Origin: Gammaproteobacteria bacterium
Lineage (GTDB): Bacteria; Pseudomonadota; Gammaproteobacteria; Granulosicoccales; Granulosicoccaceae
Length of the DNA stretch: 16,680 nucleotides
Assembly: GCA_003511825.1 (NCBI GenBank)
Contig: DOIU01000013.1
Span: forward strand, 1 to 16,680
Direction of reading: 5' to 3'
A program made the translations under genes and the position numbers. The notes beneath the pieces were generated by a model. The model saw only the letters and a list, made by a program, of their open reading frames with translations. It did not search any database and was not told where the DNA came from. Each line of letters begins with the position of its first letter. Position 1 is the stretch's first letter. Positions 15,830 through 16,680 of the stretch are shown here, in pieces.

Positions 15830-15856
15830 AGCCAACACCACTCGAGGTGATTGGCT
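15830..15856. other. Hairpin after the minus-strand lipoprotein gene
   Basis: AGCCAACACC (15830-15839), loop ACTCGA, and GGTG then TTGGCT with one bulged A form a 10-bp stem. It lies just beyond the stop codon of the minus-strand gene (15866-15864), between convergent genes. No T tract follows on either strand. Confidence 0.4.
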
Positions 15857-15863
15857 ATGCCAG

Positions 15864-16662
15864 TCATTCGTATGCGTCAAGAAAGACTGGCGAGCCCTCG
15901 GTCGTCATAAAAGGACGTTGTTCGCCGATGTCCGTGCCTGACGACGGATCATATCGATACAGACCCACACCATTCTCGGTGTGCATGCCATAGACAATCT
16001 TGTCCTGATACTTGATCACGCCCGCAGACCAGGAAACGGTTGCCGGCATATCGAGTTTCGTTGCTGTTTGATTGCGCAGATCCAGACGGTAGGGCAGGTT
16101 GGTTTTATCTTCGACGAAGTTCGGCGGATTGCTGCTCAAGCCTGGAGCATACAAGGTGCCATACGCCAAGCCATCGCCACCATAGATCGGATGGAAAAAT
16201 ATCGATGCTGCGTTGCCGGGAACGTCGGGCACAGTGATATCCGCAATCGAGAAAAAGTAGTCCGGGTCAAACTCGGTTTCGCCACTCTTTATGCGTAAAA
16301 AACCTGCGGGTGGTAAATCTGGATAAAAGCCGAATCCGGCGAAGTGATTGACGTAGATATCGCCGTTCTCGTCCAGGAATAACCCCGAATTGGGTTCATT
16401 GGAGCCACTGCTGCATGTGCGGGGGTCTTGGAGGTGTTTTTCGACGGCGTCTGTCGCGACGTCTATGATCAAGACGCTGGCACCAGCGCTGCAGTTGCCA
16501 GTCGCAAAAACGTCGAATTGGCCGAGCGCCAAAAAGAGTTTGTCATCGCGGATAACGCCACTGGTGGGTTCGGCATTCACATCGCCTTCGCCCAAGGCGT
16601 AGGCGGACAGATCCAAGCGCTTGGTGATGCTGAGATCGGTTGGATTGATCACAATGAGTTCA
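15864..16662 (-). pseudogene. DUF4374-like lipoprotein gene, N terminus cut off at the edge repeat
   Basis: The minus-strand frame ends at TGA 15866-15864 and is open to the window edge; GTG 16652 could serve as an internal start but has no good ribosome site. The product aligns with the restored lipoprotein at 4444-5648 from ELIVINPTDL (matching KVLVVEPGTL) to the C terminus. Shared blocks include LDLSAYA, EP-SG-IRD-KL-LAL, ENGDIYVNHFAGFGFYPD, FLRIKSGETEFDPDYFFSI and SSNPPNF. The paralog's lipoprotein signal and first ~120 residues have no counterpart here. The frame passes directly into the 17-bp edge repeat, reading FRGPLHE, which is not family sequence. I infer that an insertion element split the gene. 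It might instead be a complete gene joined to different upstream sequence; the missing flank would decide. Confidence 0.7.
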
Positions 16663-16679
16663 TGAAGTGGACCCCGAAA
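16663..16679. repeat. Right copy of 17-bp edge inverted repeat
   Basis: TGAAGTGGACCCCGAAA is the exact reverse complement of bases 1-17. It begins exactly where homology between the minus-strand lipoprotein and its paralog ends, fitting the tip of an inserted element that continues beyond the window. No target-site duplication can be tested, since the far end of each element is outside. Confidence 0.6.
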
Positions 16680-16680
16680 G

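Noticed and set aside
1..16680. CRISPR array, toxin-antitoxin pair, phage or defence genes
   Set aside because: No regularly spaced direct repeats, no Cas-like, restriction, nuclease-helicase or toxin-like proteins among the credible genes.

Overview
The window suggests a gammaproteobacterium with moderate GC, perhaps marine. Clues are the E. coli-like SufBCDS/SufE system, a PchR-type AraC regulator beside a TonB-dependent receptor, and a PaiB/PseH-like gene pair. The genus cannot be fixed from sequence alone.

Layout. Both edges carry the same 17-bp sequence in inverted orientation (1-17 and 16663-16679), as if each edge were the end of the same insertion element lying just outside. Next, 153-1118 encodes a GlxA-type AraC regulator, preceded by a nested inverted repeat and convergent with a second, siderophore-type AraC regulator (1136-2137, minus). 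The second regulator is divergent from a TonB-dependent outer-membrane receptor (2312-4423), which is followed by a lipoprotein gene of the DUF4374-like type (4444-5648) broken by an amber codon and a 2-base duplication. This is an iron or siderophore uptake locus with a damaged accessory gene. Then come a GT-C-like multi-pass membrane protein (5932-7542), a PaiB-like FMN-binding regulator (7628-8287) and a PseH-like acetyltransferase (8330-8953).

A 956-base stretch without a convincing gene (8954-9909) holds several clean hairpins and leads into a complete SUF iron-sulfur assembly cluster in the order sufB-sufC-sufD-sufS-sufA-like-sufE (9910-15763). SufBCD is the scaffold and ATPase complex, SufS with SufE supplies sulfur, and the A-type protein carries clusters. 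sufC/sufD and sufD/sufS overlap by 1 and 4 bases.

At the right edge, on the minus strand, lies a second copy of the DUF4374-like lipoprotein gene (15864-16662). Its reading frame runs into the edge repeat, so its N-terminal part appears to have been cut off by an insertion. Both copies of this family in the window are therefore damaged, by different kinds of mutation. I found no CRISPR array, tRNA, rRNA, prophage or defence system. The most unusual signals are the paired edge repeats with the two decayed paralogs, and the structured non-coding region upstream of sufB.
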